Shown: piece after piece, positions 34,710 through 42,943 of the stretch | Position numbering within the stretch: position 1 is the stretch's first letter | Layout of the letters: every line of letters starts with the position of its first letter | Notes under the pieces: generated by a model | Databases searched by the model: none | The model's input: the letters and a program-made list of their open reading frames with translations, nothing else | What the model was told of the DNA's origin: nothing | Program-made: the position numbers and the translations under genes | NCBI GenBank assembly: GCA_963728125.1 | Contig: CAVSIZ010000010.1 | Coordinates: 220,952-284,951, forward strand | DNA from: CAWDCV01 sp963728125 | Lineage (GTDB): Bacteria; Actinomycetota; Actinomycetes; CAWDCV01 | Direction: 5' to 3' | Length of the DNA stretch: 64,000 nt

Positions 34710-35489
34710 ATGGACGATCCGCTGATCATCGCCGGCGAGCCCTTCAGCAGCCGGCTCATCCTGGGCACCGGGGGCGCGCCGAGCCTCGAGGCGCTCGAGC
34801 AATCGCTCGTCGCATCCGGCACCGAGCTCACGACGGTCGCGATGCGGCGGATCGACCCCTCGAGCCGCGGGACCGTCCTCGACGTCCTCCAACGACACGG
34901 AATCCGGGTGCTCCCCAATACCGCAGGCTGCGCGACGGCTGGAGAAGCGTTGCTCACCGCTCGGCTGGGGCGCGAGGCGCTGGGCACGACGTGGGTGAAG
35001 CTCGAGGTCACCGCCGACGAGCGGACCCTGCTCCCCGATCCGCTCGAAACCCTCGACGCCGCGGAGCAACTGGTCGACGACGGCTTCGTCGTGCTGCCGT
35101 ACACCAGCGACGACCCCGTCCTCGCCCGGCGTCTCGAGCAGGTCGGCTGCGCTGCCGTGATGCCGCTCGGGTCGCCCATCGGTTCAGGGCTCGGCATCCG
35201 CAACCCCCACAACATCTCCCTCATCGTCGAGCAGGCGTCGGTTCCCGTCGTTCTCGACGCGGGCGTCGGCACCGCCTCGGACGCCGCGCTGGCGATGGAG
35301 CTCGGCTGCGACGCGGTCCTGCTCGCCTCGGCCGTGACACGTGCCCAATCGCCGGCCCTGATGGCGGCCGCGATGCGCCACGCCGTCGAGGCCGGGCGAT
35401 TGGCCCGCCGGGCCGGACGGATCCCGCGGCGGCTGTACGCCCACGCGTCCTCGCCGAGCGAGGGACGCGCCGACCTGCCCAACTTCTGA
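34710..35489 (+). CDS. thiG: thiazole synthase ThiG
   Basis: A 259-residue TIM-barrel enzyme forming the thiazole phosphate. Schiff-base Lys97 is in TTWVKLEVTADERTLLPD. Other landmarks are ILGTGGAPSLEALE, MPLGSPIGSGLGIRNP and VPVVLDAGVGTASDAALAMELGC. Last gene of the riboswitch-controlled operon. Confidence 0.95.
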   Translation: MDDPLIIAGEPFSSRLILGTGGAPSLEALEQSLVASGTELTTVAMRRIDPSSRGTVLDVLQRHGIRVLPNTAGCATAGEALLTARLGREALGTTWVKLEVTADERTLLPDPLETLDAAEQLVDDGFVVLPYTSDDPVLARRLEQVGCAAVMPLGSPIGSGLGIRNPHNISLIVEQASVPVVLDAGVGTASDAALAMELGCDAVLLASAVTRAQSPALMAAAMRHAVEAGRLARRAGRIPRRLYAHASSPSEGRADLPNF

Positions 35490-35501
35490 GTCGATCGGCT
35501 C

Positions 35502-36617
35502 ATGGCTACTGATCCTGACGCCCTGTCATCGCGACTCGAGACCTTTGCCGACCGGCTGTCGGCGATGGGCGCGATCCGGTCGCCGGCGATCGCAGCGGCG
35601 TTCGCGACTATTCGTCGAGATCGTTGTGTGAAGTCGTTCTTCGGACCAGACGGCCTCGTCGTCGTACCGCAGGACGTGACTCCGCAGCCAGAAATCCTCG
35701 ACCTCGTCTACGCCGACGCGCCGCTCGTGACCCGGCTGAACGCAGCTACTGGCACCCCGCGCAGTTCGAGCTCGCAACCGTCGCTCGTGGCGCGGATGCT
35801 CGAGGCGCTGCAGCTCACGCCAAGCCTCGCTGTGCTCGAGGTGGGAGCCGGAACCGGCTACAACGCAGCGCTCATCGCAACGGTCACCGGTTCACCGGTA
35901 GTAACGGTCGACGCCGATCAAGACACAGCCGAGCTCGCGCGATCGTCCATCGACAGGCTCGGGCTCTCGCATCTGGTCACGGTCGTCGTCGCGGACGGCT
36001 TCGAGGGTCACGGCGCCGCAGCTCCGTACGACCGGCTGATCGTGACCTGCGGATGCACCGGGTTGTCGCCACAGTGGCTGGACCAACTCGCTGGCGGTGG
36101 TCTCGCCGTTGTCCCGCTTGCACATGGCGGAATGCACCCGATCGTCGCCGTCAGGAAATCTCAACGATCCGCTTCCGGCCAAGCCATCATGAGTGCGGAC
36201 TTCATGTTCGCGAGCGGCCGGCTCAGCAGTGGACGATCGCCGATGCTCGCTGACGTGTCACCTTCGGACACGTTCACTCGGCACCCCGATCTCGCACCCA
36301 CGCTGGACTGGGATGCCTACACGACGCTGTGGTTCTACCTCGCGGCGCGCGATCACCGCATAACCCGACTCACGTCCGATGTAGACGGCATCGACCTGTC
36401 CTTGGGGACATGCACCATGAACGCTGCCGGAATCGGGACCGCGGTCGTGCAGATGGACGGCAGCATCAGCGCCGCCGGCGACCGTTCGATCCTGAGATCG
36501 GTCGCACGGCTTATCGAGGGCTGGGACGCACACGGACGCCCGCCGTTGACCGCGTGGACGTGTGCTTTCAGCGAGCCGGCACCCGTTCACGTGCCTGTGG
36601 GGTGGCAGCTCAACTGA
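35502..36617 (+). CDS. PCMT-like methyltransferase with C-terminal extension
   Basis: A 371-residue protein. The N-terminal half is a protein-L-isoaspartate O-methyltransferase-type fold (motif I LAVLEVGAGTGYNAALIA, preceded by PSLVARMLEALQL). About 170 extra residues follow. This architecture is seen in PCMT-like methyltransferases of ribosomal-peptide (lanthipeptide/FxLD-type) systems, which act on aspartate side chains. No precursor peptide or cyclase is recognised nearby, so a general repair role is equally possible. It lies 12 bases after thiG and upstream of the kinase. Confidence 0.78.
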   Translation: MATDPDALSSRLETFADRLSAMGAIRSPAIAAAFATIRRDRCVKSFFGPDGLVVVPQDVTPQPEILDLVYADAPLVTRLNAATGTPRSSSSQPSLVARMLEALQLTPSLAVLEVGAGTGYNAALIATVTGSPVVTVDADQDTAELARSSIDRLGLSHLVTVVVADGFEGHGAAAPYDRLIVTCGCTGLSPQWLDQLAGGGLAVVPLAHGGMHPIVAVRKSQRSASGQAIMSADFMFASGRLSSGRSPMLADVSPSDTFTRHPDLAPTLDWDAYTTLWFYLAARDHRITRLTSDVDGIDLSLGTCTMNAAGIGTAVVQMDGSISAAGDRSILRSVARLIEGWDAHGRPPLTAWTCAFSEPAPVHVPVGWQLN

Positions 36618-36672
36618 CTCGATGCTTGTCACAGGTCGGTGTCGCCTGCCCGGACCGGAGGCCGCTCGACCG

Positions 36673-36678
36673 TACACT
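36673..36678 (+). promoter_or_regulatory. -10 element of a probable leaderless promoter
   Basis: TACACT ends 6 bases before GTG 36685 of the PASTA kinase gene, with no Shine-Dalgarno between. A -35-like TTGTCA at 36626 is too far away to pair with it. Confidence 0.55.
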
Positions 36679-36684
36679 GCGCGA

Positions 36685-38562
36685 GTGGACACGACCCTCA
36701 GCGATCCGCTGGTCGGACGGGTCCTGGACGGTCGATACCGGGTCGAAGCCCGGCTCGCGCGCGGCGGGATGGCGACGGTGTACGAGGCCGTTGACCTGCG
36801 GCTCGAGCGCACCATCGCCCTCAAGGTCATGCATCCGGCCCTGGCCGATGACGACCAATTCGTCGCGCGCTTCATTCGCGAGGCTCGCTCAGCCGCCCGG
36901 TTGTCCCACGCCAACGTGGTCGCGGTCTACGACCAGGGTGACGACCACGGCACCGTCTACCTGGCGATGGAGTACGTCCAGGGGCGCACGCTTCGCGACC
37001 TGCTCCGCCGGCGTGGGCACCTCGATCCGCGTACCGCGCTCATCGTCTTCGAGTCAGTCGTCGCCGCGTTGGCTGCGGCCCACCACGCCGGCCTCGTCCA
37101 TCGGGACATGAAGCCGGAGAACGTGCTGCTCGCCGATGACGGACGCGTCAAGGTGGCGGACTTCGGGTTGGCGCGCGCCATCTCGTCCGCGTCGTCGGTC
37201 ACCGCAGGTGCCGGCACCGGCGGGGTTCTCATCGGCACGGTGGCATACCTCGCCCCCGAGCAGGTCGAGCGCGGCATAGCCGGCCCACGGTCCGACGTCT
37301 ACGCCGCGGGGATCCTGCTGTTCGAGATGCTGACCGGGGAGACCCCGCACGGGGGAGACACTCCGCTTGCGGTGGCGTACCAGCACGTCCACAACGACGT
37401 CCCGCCGCCCTCAACGCGGCTGCCCGGGATCCCGCGGGCACTCGACGAGCTCGTGGCCGATGCCACGAGCCGCGATCCGGACCTGCGGCCAGAGGATGCT
37501 GGCGTGCTGCTCGAGGAGGTCCGCGCGATCTTGCGCGCCCTCGACGACCCGTTCGACGCCGATGCGGACAACGGCTATCACCACACCGCCGTCGTGCCGG
37601 TGACCACGCTCGGCCCTCGGGACACCATGAACGGCAGCGCCGTCGCGACGCCGCCGACAGCTCCCCCGCCTCCTCCGAGACGCCGACGCAGTCGGGGGCC
37701 GCTTGCGCTGCTGGTGGTGCTGCTGCTCGCGCTCGTCGCCGGCAGCGTCGCCTGGTACCTCGGCGCCGGCCCTGGGCGCTTCACGCAGGCACCGTCCCTG
37801 CTGACGCTGTCGCGCGTCGATGCGGAGGCCAAGGCCAGCGCAGGAGGATTCAGCGTTGGCTTCGCGCCGGAGGCGTTCAGCGAGACGCTTCCTGCCGGGT
37901 CCGTCCTCGAGCAGACCCCGGAGCCGAGCGGACGCATTCGCAAGGGTGGGCGCATCGAGCTCGTGTTATCAGCGGGACCCGAGCGGTACAACGTGCCGAA
38001 CCTCGTCGACAAGTCGCTCGCGGATGCCACCGCCGAGCTGGCGAAGCTCAACCTCGTCGTTGGCGAGATCACCCAGGAGCACAACGACGAGATCGCGACC
38101 GAGTCCGTCATCTCGAGTGACCCGGCCGAAGGCACGCAGGTTCGCCGCGACACACCCATCAAACTCGTCGTCAGTCTCGGCCCCGAACCGGTCGAGGTGC
38201 CGAGCCTGATCGGCCGCACCGTCGACGAAGCACGCGACGTGATGGAAGACGCCGAGCTCGAGCTCGAGACCACCGAGGAGTTCAACGACACCGTCCAGGC
38301 CGGCCGCATCGTCAGCCAGGAGCCGGCTAGCGGCAAGATCGCCAAGGGCAGCACGGTGTCGGCCGTCGTCAGCAAGGGGCCGCAGACGTTCGAGGTACCC
38401 GACGTCAAGGGCAAGTCGGTCAAGAACGCAACGGAGCAGCTGGAGAAGGCTGGCTTCACGGTCGACGTCCTCGGTGGCCGCGGCAAGGTTCTTCAGCAGA
38501 ACCCCGGGCCGGGTAGCCAGCACCCCAAGGGCGGTCGCGTCGTCCTGCTCGCCAGCCTGTAA
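36685..38562 (+). CDS. pknL: PknL-like serine/threonine protein kinase with four PASTA repeats
   Basis: A 625-residue membrane kinase. The catalytic domain spans about residues 12-285, with Lys47 in IALKVMHP, His139-Arg140-Asp141 in VHRDMKPEN and the DFG segment VADFGLARA. A Pro-rich linker precedes one transmembrane helix (about 337-359). Four extracellular PASTA repeats follow; the later ones begin NVPNLVDKS, EVPSLIGRT and EVPDVKGKS. PASTA repeats sense cell-wall fragments. Neighbouring Rv2175c-like and aroG genes support PknL orthology, but mycobacterial PknL lacks PASTA repeats. Confidence 0.92.
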   Translation: MDTTLSDPLVGRVLDGRYRVEARLARGGMATVYEAVDLRLERTIALKVMHPALADDDQFVARFIREARSAARLSHANVVAVYDQGDDHGTVYLAMEYVQGRTLRDLLRRRGHLDPRTALIVFESVVAALAAAHHAGLVHRDMKPENVLLADDGRVKVADFGLARAISSASSVTAGAGTGGVLIGTVAYLAPEQVERGIAGPRSDVYAAGILLFEMLTGETPHGGDTPLAVAYQHVHNDVPPPSTRLPGIPRALDELVADATSRDPDLRPEDAGVLLEEVRAILRALDDPFDADADNGYHHTAVVPVTTLGPRDTMNGSAVATPPTAPPPPPRRRRSRGPLALLVVLLLALVAGSVAWYLGAGPGRFTQAPSLLTLSRVDAEAKASAGGFSVGFAPEAFSETLPAGSVLEQTPEPSGRIRKGGRIELVLSAGPERYNVPNLVDKSLADATAELAKLNLVVGEITQEHNDEIATESVISSDPAEGTQVRRDTPIKLVVSLGPEPVEVPSLIGRTVDEARDVMEDAELELETTEEFNDTVQAGRIVSQEPASGKIAKGSTVSAVVSKGPQTFEVPDVKGKSVKNATEQLEKAGFTVDVLGGRGKVLQQNPGPGSQHPKGGRVVLLASL

Positions 38563-38581
38563 CGCCTGCGACCCGTCGGGG

Positions 38582-39193
38582 TTAGAGCGGTGGGCCGTCG
38601 CCGGGGCGCTCCTGGTAGGAGTAGCGCTGTTCCTTCCACGGACTCGCCCGGTTGTGGTAGCCGCGTTCCTCCCAGAAGCCACGCCGATCGGAAACCAGGT
38701 ACTCCACGCCGCGCACCCACTTCGGGCCCTTCCAGGCGTACAGCTGCGGGACGATCATCCGCACCGGAAACCCGTGTTCGACCGACAGCGGCTCCCCGTT
38801 GCGATGTGTCGCCAGCAGTGACGTCGGTGCTGCGAAGTCGACCAGCGGCATATTGGCGCTGTACCCGAACTCCGCCCACACCATGACGTGGGTCACGTCC
38901 GGCGCGGGCGGCGCCTGCTCGAGCAGCGTGGTCGCCAGCACGCCGCCCCACTCGTTGTCGAGGATCGAGAACTTCGTCACGCAGTGGAAGTCGGCTCGCA
39001 CGGTGTCGATCGGCAACGCCTGGAAATCCTCGTACGCGCAGCTCCAGTCCTCGCCGCTGTCCAACGCCCCGAAAACGCGCAGGTCCCAGGTCTCCGGACG
39101 GAACTTCGGCAGGGGTCCGTAGTGCAGGACCGGCCACGTACGAGGGCGATACTGGCCGGGCGGCAACCGGGAATCGCTACGTGCCGCCGTCAC
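38582..39193 (-). CDS. sulfite oxidase-like molybdopterin oxidoreductase
   Basis: A 203-residue Moco-domain protein: RPETWDLRVFGALDSG, then DFHCVTKFSILDNEWGG, whose Cys should ligate molybdenum, and GFPVRMIVPQLYAWKGPKWV. It lacks a Tat signal and the dimerisation domain of true sulfite oxidases, so it is a cytoplasmic single-domain type of unknown substrate. GTG 39193 is chosen; the region further upstream is the divergent aro leader. Confidence 0.84.
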   Translation of the reverse strand: MTAARSDSRLPPGQYRPRTWPVLHYGPLPKFRPETWDLRVFGALDSGEDWSCAYEDFQALPIDTVRADFHCVTKFSILDNEWGGVLATTLLEQAPPAPDVTHVMVWAEFGYSANMPLVDFAAPTSLLATHRNGEPLSVEHGFPVRMIVPQLYAWKGPKWVRGVEYLVSDRRGFWEERGYHNRASPWKEQRYSYQERPGDGPPL

Positions 39194-39311
39194 GGCCGCC
39201 AGTGTTACAGAGCAGCGGCGGGCCCGACACAGTGCCCAACACAGCACCCGGCGAGGTCACGAGTGCGTATCGGATGCTGGACTCCGCGTGTCAGAGCTCG
39301 GACGGACCCGC

Positions 39312-39317
39312 TAGCCT
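39312..39317 (+). promoter_or_regulatory. -10 element of the aro leader promoter
   Basis: TAGCCT ends 7 bases before the leader-peptide GTG at 39325. A weak -35-like GTGTCA is at 39288-39293 with an 18-base gap. Leaderless initiation at the leader peptide is likely. Confidence 0.5.
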
Positions 39318-39324
39318 CCGGCTC

Positions 39325-39408
39325 GTGCCACGCACTCGCTGGTTTTTCTACGCCGACCGGCCCGAGACGTCTCGGGCGGGCGGCCAGACCAGCGTCCCGC
39401 AGGTCTGA
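39325..39408 (+). CDS. aromatic leader peptide for DAHP synthase attenuation
   Basis: A 27-residue reading frame beginning VPRTRWFFYADRPETSR and ending at TGA 39408. Trp, Phe, Phe and Tyr are consecutive (codons 6-9), the pattern expected when ribosome stalling on scarce aromatic tRNAs controls a downstream gene. A 16-base palindrome (CCCGAGACGTCTCGGG, 39361-39376) and competing hairpins follow. The next gene makes DAHP, the first shikimate intermediate. Inferred, not proven. Confidence 0.75.
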   Translation: MPRTRWFFYADRPETSRAGGQTSVPQV

Positions 39409-39428
39409 CACCGCAACCGCCAACCGAG

Positions 39429-39454
39429 AGCCCCGGGCCGACAGGTCCGGGGCT
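39429..39454 (+). terminator. attenuator hairpin upstream of DAHP synthase
   Basis: AGCCCCGG (39429-39436) pairs with CCGGGGCT (39447-39454) around a 10-base loop, followed by TCACGTTT. A mutually exclusive stem pairs CAGGTCCG (39442-39449) with CGGACCTG (39463-39470). The two structures share bases, as in an attenuator switch. The T-tract is weak. Confidence 0.68.
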
Positions 39455-39487
39455 TCACGTTTCGGACCTGCAAGACAAGGAGTCGAC

Positions 39488-40525
39488 ATGGTCGTCGTCA
39501 TGAATCCCCACGCCACTACCAAGGAGATCGACGCGGTGGTCGCTCGCGTCGTAGGTGCCGGCGGTGAGGCATTCGTCAGCCGTGGCCTGACCCGGACGAT
39601 CATCGGCCTCGTCGGCGACATCGAGAAGTTCCAGCAACTCAACCTGACAGCACTGCCCGGCGTCGGCGACGTCCTGCGCGTCTCCGATCCGTACAAGTTG
39701 GTCAGCCGACAGAACCACCCGGATCGCACAACGGTCTGGGTCGGCGACGTCCCCATCGGACCGGACACATTCACGCTGATCGCCGGACCCTGCGCCGTCG
39801 AGTCCCTCGACCAAACGTACGAGGCCGCGCAGATGGCGCAGGCGGCCGGAGCGACGTTGCTACGTGGTGGCGCGTACAAGCCGCGGACGTCGCCTTACGC
39901 CTTCCAAGGTCTCGGCGAGGAGGCGCTGCGCGTTCTTGCTGAGGTACGCGACTCCGTCGGCATGCCGGTCGTGACCGAGGTCGTCGATGCGCACGACGTC
40001 GAGCTGGTCGCGAAGTACGTCGACATGCTGCAGATCGGCACCCGCAACATGCAGAACTTCGCGCTGCTACAAGCCGTCGGTTCGATCGACAAGCCGGTCA
40101 TGCTCAAGCGCGGCATGAACGCCACCATCGAGGAATGGCTGATGGCCGCGGAGTACATCGCTCAGCGTGGCAACCTCGACATCGTGCTCTGCGAGCGCGG
40201 CATCCGCACGTTCGAGAAGGCAACGCGCAACACTCTCGACATCAGCGCCGTCCCTGTCGTGCAGCGCCTCTCGCACCTGCCCGTGATCGTCGACCCGTCG
40301 CATTCCGGCGGGCGCCGCGACCTCGTCGTGCCGCTGTCACGTGCAGCGATCGCGGTCGGCGCTGACGCGCTCATGGTCGACGTGCATCCGCATCCGGATC
40401 AGGCGCTGTGCGACGGTCCGCAAGCGCTCGTCAACGGAGACTTGCGTTCTCTGGCGCAGGCGGTACGCCAACTGCCGCCGCTGATGGGACGTCGTCCCGC
40501 CACGGCTGTCGCGCCCGTGGGCTAG
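39488..40525 (+). CDS. aroF: 3-deoxy-7-phosphoheptulonate synthase, type I-beta
   Basis: A 345-residue DAHP synthase with an N-terminal ferredoxin-like regulatory domain (VVVMNPHATTKEIDAVVARV) and a TIM barrel (IAGPCAVES, LLRGGAYKPRTSPYAFQGLG, ERGIRTFEKATRNTLDI, VIVDPSHSGGRRD). It condenses PEP and erythrose-4-phosphate. AAGGAG precedes ATG 39488. An upstream leader peptide and hairpins suggest attenuation. A second, unrelated class II DAHP synthase is encoded at 41527-42903. Confidence 0.93.
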   Translation: MVVVMNPHATTKEIDAVVARVVGAGGEAFVSRGLTRTIIGLVGDIEKFQQLNLTALPGVGDVLRVSDPYKLVSRQNHPDRTTVWVGDVPIGPDTFTLIAGPCAVESLDQTYEAAQMAQAAGATLLRGGAYKPRTSPYAFQGLGEEALRVLAEVRDSVGMPVVTEVVDAHDVELVAKYVDMLQIGTRNMQNFALLQAVGSIDKPVMLKRGMNATIEEWLMAAEYIAQRGNLDIVLCERGIRTFEKATRNTLDISAVPVVQRLSHLPVIVDPSHSGGRRDLVVPLSRAAIAVGADALMVDVHPHPDQALCDGPQALVNGDLRSLAQAVRQLPPLMGRRPATAVAPVG

Positions 40526-41526
40526 TGCAACGACTTCGCGACGACCTTGACCGCGTAGTCGATGGCGGCGTCGTCGACGTCGAGATGCGTGACCAGTCGA
40601 AGCTGCTTCGGCGTGAACGCGGTCACGAGCACGCCGTCGGCTCGGCACTGCGCAGCCACCCGGCGTGAGTCGTCGACGTCGACAAGCACGATGTTCGTGT
40701 CGACGGTCGAGGGGTCGATGTCCAGTGCTGCCGCAATATGAGCAGCACGCCGGTGGTCGTCGTCGAGGCGCTGCACGTGGTGCTCGAGTGCATACAGCCC
40801 GGCCGCCGCAAGGATGCCCGCCTGCCGCCAGCCACCGCCGAGCCGGGCGCGCAGCACGCGGGCTTCGGACGCGTGTTCGGCGCTGCACACGACCAGCGAG
40901 CCCACCGGAGCGCCGAGACCCTTGGACAGGCAGACCGACAGCGTCGTGCAGATGTCGCCGTACGACGACAGCGGCGTCCCCGTCGCCACATGTGCGTTCC
41001 AGATGCGGGCCCCGTCGCAGTGCAGCGCGATGTCGTTGTCGTCGGCGATTGCGCGAAGTGCCCGCAACCGAGCAAGCGGATAGATGGCTCCGCCGCCACG
41101 GTTGTGAGTGTTCTCCACGGCAACCGCTTGCGTAACGACAGCGTGGTAGCCCGGAATCCGTAGCTGCTTGGTGACGGCGACCGGATCGAGCAGCCCACGC
41201 GTCGACGGAATCGTCCGGGTCTGGATGCCGCCGTGCTGCGCGGCGCCCGCGCCCTCGTAGGTGACGATGTGCGCATCGGCGTCACAGAGCAGCTCGGTCG
41301 CCGGCGGACACACGAGCCGGAGCGCGATCTGGTTTGCCATGGTGCCAGTCGGCGCGAACACGGCAGCTTCGTGGCCGAACAGTTCGGCAACGGTCTCCTC
41401 GAGCCGACGGATCGTCGGATCCTCGGCGTAGACGTCGTCGCCGACGTCGGCGTCGGCCATGGCAGCGCGCATTCCTGGCGTCGGACGGGTCACCGTGTCG
41501 CTGCGCAGGTCGACCAGCATGCTCAC
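40522..41526 (-). CDS. ltaE: low-specificity L-threonine aldolase-type PLP enzyme
   Basis: A 334-residue fold-type I PLP enzyme that cleaves threonine or allo-threonine to glycine and acetaldehyde. Motifs: LVDLRSDTVTRPTPGMRAAM at the N-terminus, FAPTGTMANQIALR, and the PLP-lysine segment SVCLSKGLGAPVGS. Overlaps the convergent type I-beta DAHP synthase by 4 bases and directly follows the class II enzyme gene. Confidence 0.92.
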   Translation of the reverse strand: MSMLVDLRSDTVTRPTPGMRAAMADADVGDDVYAEDPTIRRLEETVAELFGHEAAVFAPTGTMANQIALRLVCPPATELLCDADAHIVTYEGAGAAQHGGIQTRTIPSTRGLLDPVAVTKQLRIPGYHAVVTQAVAVENTHNRGGGAIYPLARLRALRAIADDNDIALHCDGARIWNAHVATGTPLSSYGDICTTLSVCLSKGLGAPVGSLVVCSAEHASEARVLRARLGGGWRQAGILAAAGLYALEHHVQRLDDDHRRAAHIAAALDIDPSTVDTNIVLVDVDDSRRVAAQCRADGVLVTAFTPKQLRLVTHLDVDDAAIDYAVKVVAKSLH

Positions 41527-42903
41527 TCACGCACCTGTCGCAGTGGTACGACGTTGCTTCAGCATGCCGGCGACCAGGAACGCGAGCTCGAGCGATTGCG
41601 ATCCGTTGAGACGCGGGTCGCACGCTGTCTCGTACCGTCCGGATAGATCCGCGTCGACGATGCGGTCGGCGCCACCGAGGCATTCGGTGACGTCGTCGCC
41701 GGTGAGCTCGACGTGGACGCCACCAGGAACCGTGCCCAATGCTGAGTGCACGTCGAAGAACGCCGTGACCTCGTTGATGATGTCGTCGAAGTGCCGCGTC
41801 TTCAGGCCCGTCGACGACTCCATCGTGTTGCCGTGCATCGGGTCGCACACCCACACGACTTCTGCTCCGGTTGCCGACACCTTCTCCACGATCGGCGGCA
41901 ACACGTCACGAACGCGAGCGGCGCTCATCCGACAGATCAGCGACAGCCGCCCGGGTACGCGGTCGGGATCGAGTCGCTCGACCAGCAATACCGCGTCGTC
42001 GGGCGACACAGTCGGGCCGAGCTTGACCGCCACCGGATTCGCGATCGACGAGGCAAACGCAACGTGTGCACCGTCGAGTTGCCGTGTCCGCTCCCCCACC
42101 CACAGCAGATGACCCGACAGGTCGTACACAGATCCCGTCGTCTCGTCGACGCGAGTGAGCGGCTCCTCGTAGTCGAGCAGCAGCGCCTCGTGGCTCGCGA
42201 AGAGTTCGACGCCGTGCGTTGAGTCGATGCGGTCGAGGTCGACCCCGCACGCCTGCATGAAGGCAAGCGCACGATCGATGTCGCCGGCCATCGCCTCGTA
42301 GCGCTTGCCTGCAGCGCTATGGCGGACGAAGTCGGCGTTCCACGCATGTACGCGACGCAGATCGGCGAAACCGCCGGTGGCGAAGCCGCGGACCAGGTTA
42401 AGGGTGAGCGCCGCGGCGCGGTAGGCGCGCAGCACGCGCTGCGGATCCGGTCGGCGCGCCGATGCCGTCCGGGCGAGGTCGTTCACCGCGTCGCCGCGGT
42501 ACGACGGGATCTCGACGGGGCCGTCGATTCCGGGCACGACTTCCACCGCGTTCGAGCGCGGCTTTGCGTACTGCCCGGCGATGCGGCCCACCTTGACGAC
42601 CGGGACGCTGGCGCCGTAGGTCAAGACGATCGCCATCTGCAGCAGCGTTTTCACCTTGTCGCGCACGTTGTCCAGCGTCAGCGCGGCGAACGTCTCGGCA
42701 CAGTCGCCGCCCTGGAGCAGGAATGCCTCACCCCGCGCAACCGCGGCGAGCCGCTGACGCAGCGTGTCGCATTCGCTGGGCAGCACCAGCGGCGGAAGCG
42801 ATCGCAGTGTGGCCAGGGTGCGGTCGAGCTCCGCGGCGTCGCCCCAGTCCGGCTGCTGCGCCGCGGGCAGCGTCCGCCACGCGTCGACGTCGACACCGGT
42901 CAC
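41527..42903 (-). CDS. aroG: 3-deoxy-7-phosphoheptulonate synthase, class II
   Basis: A 458-residue plant/mycobacterial-type DAHP synthase (AFLLQGGDCAETFA, VKVGRIAGQYAKPRS, ATGGFADLRRVHAWN, VVWVCDPMHGNTMES). Mycobacterial homologues are feedback-regulated and interact with chorismate mutase. TAGGGT (complement of 42910-42915) lies 6 bases before GTG 42903, so the mRNA may be leaderless. Occupies the position of aroG near pknL in actinobacteria. Confidence 0.95.
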   Translation of the reverse strand: MTGVDVDAWRTLPAAQQPDWGDAAELDRTLATLRSLPPLVLPSECDTLRQRLAAVARGEAFLLQGGDCAETFAALTLDNVRDKVKTLLQMAIVLTYGASVPVVKVGRIAGQYAKPRSNAVEVVPGIDGPVEIPSYRGDAVNDLARTASARRPDPQRVLRAYRAAALTLNLVRGFATGGFADLRRVHAWNADFVRHSAAGKRYEAMAGDIDRALAFMQACGVDLDRIDSTHGVELFASHEALLLDYEEPLTRVDETTGSVYDLSGHLLWVGERTRQLDGAHVAFASSIANPVAVKLGPTVSPDDAVLLVERLDPDRVPGRLSLICRMSAARVRDVLPPIVEKVSATGAEVVWVCDPMHGNTMESSTGLKTRHFDDIINEVTAFFDVHSALGTVPGGVHVELTGDDVTECLGGADRIVDADLSGRYETACDPRLNGSQSLELAFLVAGMLKQRRTTATGA

Positions 42904-42943
42904 GATGCCACCCTAGGGCTGTCCCGCGAGCGTCAACGTAGAG

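Noticed and set aside
36626..36678. Sigma-70 promoter pairing TTGTCA with TACACT before the kinase
   Set aside because: The gap is 41 bases, far beyond 16-19, so only the -10 is kept.
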